A stretch of 6,767 nucleotides of DNA. Origin: JAJYLM01 sp964547905 (lineage in GTDB: Bacteria > JAMCPX01). This document shows, piece after piece, positions 6,124 to 6,767 of this stretch (positions are counted from its first letter, which is position 1; each line of letters begins with the position of its first letter). Under the pieces are notes generated by a model. It was not told the DNA's origin. It was given only the letters and a program-made list of their open reading frames with translations, and made no database searches. Location: the NCBI GenBank assembly GCA_964547905.1, contig CAZJPN010000010.1, forward strand, positions 1 to 6,767, read 5' to 3'. The position numbers and the translations under genes were made by a program.

Positions 6124-6297
6124 TCAATCCGCATAATAATAAACCGGTACCACATTAAGAATATCATCCATGGTGGGGCAGGTAGGTAAAAAAACATCTT
6201 TTACCTTAATCCACGATCCGAAATGTGCCGGAACATGTAAAGTAGTGCCCCTGTAGAAATATGAAGGTGCAGCAACCGGTAACGCTCGTGCGGATCC
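6124..6297 (-). pseudogene. Remnant reading frame resembling the end of the neighbouring ORF
   Basis: A stop-free frame runs from after TAA at 6298-6300 to TGA at 6124-6126 (57 codons), with its only ATG near the end at 6169-6171. Its last residues MDDILNVVPVYYYAD match MDDALNVLSVYVEA at the end of the ORF at 6331-6705. On the plus strand 6151-6171 matches 6355-6375 at 18 of 21 bases, and both end just before a stop in the same frame. The likely reading is a decayed duplicate 3' end. The upstream part has no start and is not recognised. Confidence 0.35.
6232..6245 (+). repeat. 14-bp repeat, copy 2
   Basis: This is the second copy of AACATGTAAAGTAG (first at 5898-5911). In both copies the same plus frame reads HVK followed by TAG, so a shared, decayed coding origin is possible. 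Confidence 0.6.
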
Positions 6298-6306
6298 TTA
6301 CGGACC

Positions 6307-6323
6307 GAAATAGGTCCTATTTC
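6307..6323. repeat. Palindrome GAAATAGGTCCTATTTC
   Basis: Perfect 8-base arms flank a single central base, 7 bases past the stop of the ORF at 6331-6705. It could form a hairpin in that transcript, but no T-tract follows, so it is not a classical terminator. Its inner nine bases AGGTCCTAT recur at 5963-5971. Confidence 0.6.
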
Positions 6324-6330
6324 AAGGAGA

Positions 6331-6705
6331 TCAGGCCTCCACGTACACGGAAAGCACATTAAGCGCATCATCCATGTTGTGTCCCTCGATGGAGAGCAGG
6401 GCGAGAATTTGCGAAGAGTCAAGCGTGTGGAACAGTTGTGCATCGAGGACATACTTTTTAACCGTTGAGATGTTTTCAGTTTGCGAGTCATGGGTTGACG
6501 ATTCAGTTTTGAAAGACCCCGACGATCTGCCCGTTGTGGTACTATATATGATCTTCTCAACATCGACCTTATCCGCAAGCTGATTAAAATACTGTAAAGA
6601 TCGAGCAGCTGCATAAGCAAGGGGTTGGGCGGCGCGGGAATAAGCGTAGAAGTCTTCAATCGCCAGGACAGACAGAAGGGAACCCCCCAAGAGGGCGCGA
6701 CCCAT
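6331..6705 (-). CDS. Hypothetical protein, 124 residues
   Basis: The protein is not recognised. It begins with a fairly hydrophobic, Ala-rich segment (ALLGGSLLSVLAIEDFYAY, then AAQPLAYAAARSLQYF), which could be helical but is not a clear signal peptide. A Ser/Thr-rich polar middle follows (about 56-80), then a helical C-terminus (VKKYVLDAQLFHTL, ILALLSIEGHNMDDALNVL). Its composition looks protein-like, whereas the overlapping longer frame at 6201-6767 is rich in Ser, Arg and Pro, as out-of-frame translations are. The ATG at 6703-6705 has no ribosome-binding site; an in-frame TAG lies 5 codons upstream. A promoter at 6717-6745 would give an almost leaderless message. It may also be a 5'-truncated gene. 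Confidence 0.5.
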   Translation of the reverse strand: MGRALLGGSLLSVLAIEDFYAYSRAAQPLAYAAARSLQYFNQLADKVDVEKIIYSTTTGRSSGSFKTESSTHDSQTENISTVKKYVLDAQLFHTLDSSQILALLSIEGHNMDDALNVLSVYVEA

Positions 6706-6716
6706 CCGAGAAAAAA

Positions 6717-6745
6717 ACTATAAAGGGGGTTGATGCACAAGACAA
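6717..6745 (-). promoter_or_regulatory. Predicted promoter for the 124-residue ORF
   Basis: TTGTCT at 6740-6745 and TATAGT at 6717-6722 are separated by 17 bases on the minus strand (4 of 6 and 5 of 6 matches to consensus). Transcription would start near 6710, only a few bases before the ATG at 6703-6705. Confidence 0.4.
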
Positions 6746-6767
6746 CGGGTTGACCAATATGGAACAT

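Noticed and set aside
6201..6767. 188-codon minus-strand ORF overlapping the 124-residue ORF
   Set aside because: Its composition is rich in Ser, Arg and Pro, and it looks like an out-of-frame reading. The 124-residue frame is more protein-like.

Overview
The window reads as part of a plasmid, or of a plasmid-derived segment, from a free-living Gram-negative bacterium. Its backbone is replication initiator, ParA, ribbon-helix-helix partition protein and serine recombinase. All four genes lie on the minus strand and run away from an AT-rich iteron region. The large surface-type protein on the left, with Ig-like, CARDB-like and amidotransferase-like domains, is a style I associate with environmental Nitrospirota or Desulfobacterota. 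That host guess is an impression and no marker gene settles it.

Layout. Positions 2-2407 (+) hold the 3' part of a large exported protein with three Asp/Glu/His/Cys-rich insertions. Positions 2408-2540 separate it from the convergent recombinase and may hold a decayed reading frame. Positions 2541-3236 (-) encode a small serine recombinase. Positions 3344-3547 (-) and 3544-4179 (-) encode an RHH protein and ParA, joined by a 4-base ATGA overlap. Positions 4283-5545 (-) encode a Rep_3-type initiator with a long helical C-terminal extension. Positions 5546-5880 look like the origin: a rep promoter, tandem 21-22 bp iterons, further short repeats and a very AT-rich stretch. Positions 5881-6330 hold no convincing gene but contain short repeats, palindromes and an apparent gene remnant. 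Positions 6331-6705 (-) encode an unrecognised 124-residue protein with a plausible promoter at the right edge.

How the parts work together. Rep should bind the iterons and start replication. ParA and the RHH protein should segregate copies. The recombinase probably resolves multimers or inverts or excises DNA. The most striking signal is a ~100 bp block present twice in direct orientation, once just upstream of parA and once just upstream of the recombinase gene. Both copies keep a TTGACA -35 box, three AT-rich dyads and the ribosome-binding leader. This suggests that partition and recombination share one regulator, or that the block is a duplicated centromere (parS) or recombination (res) site.
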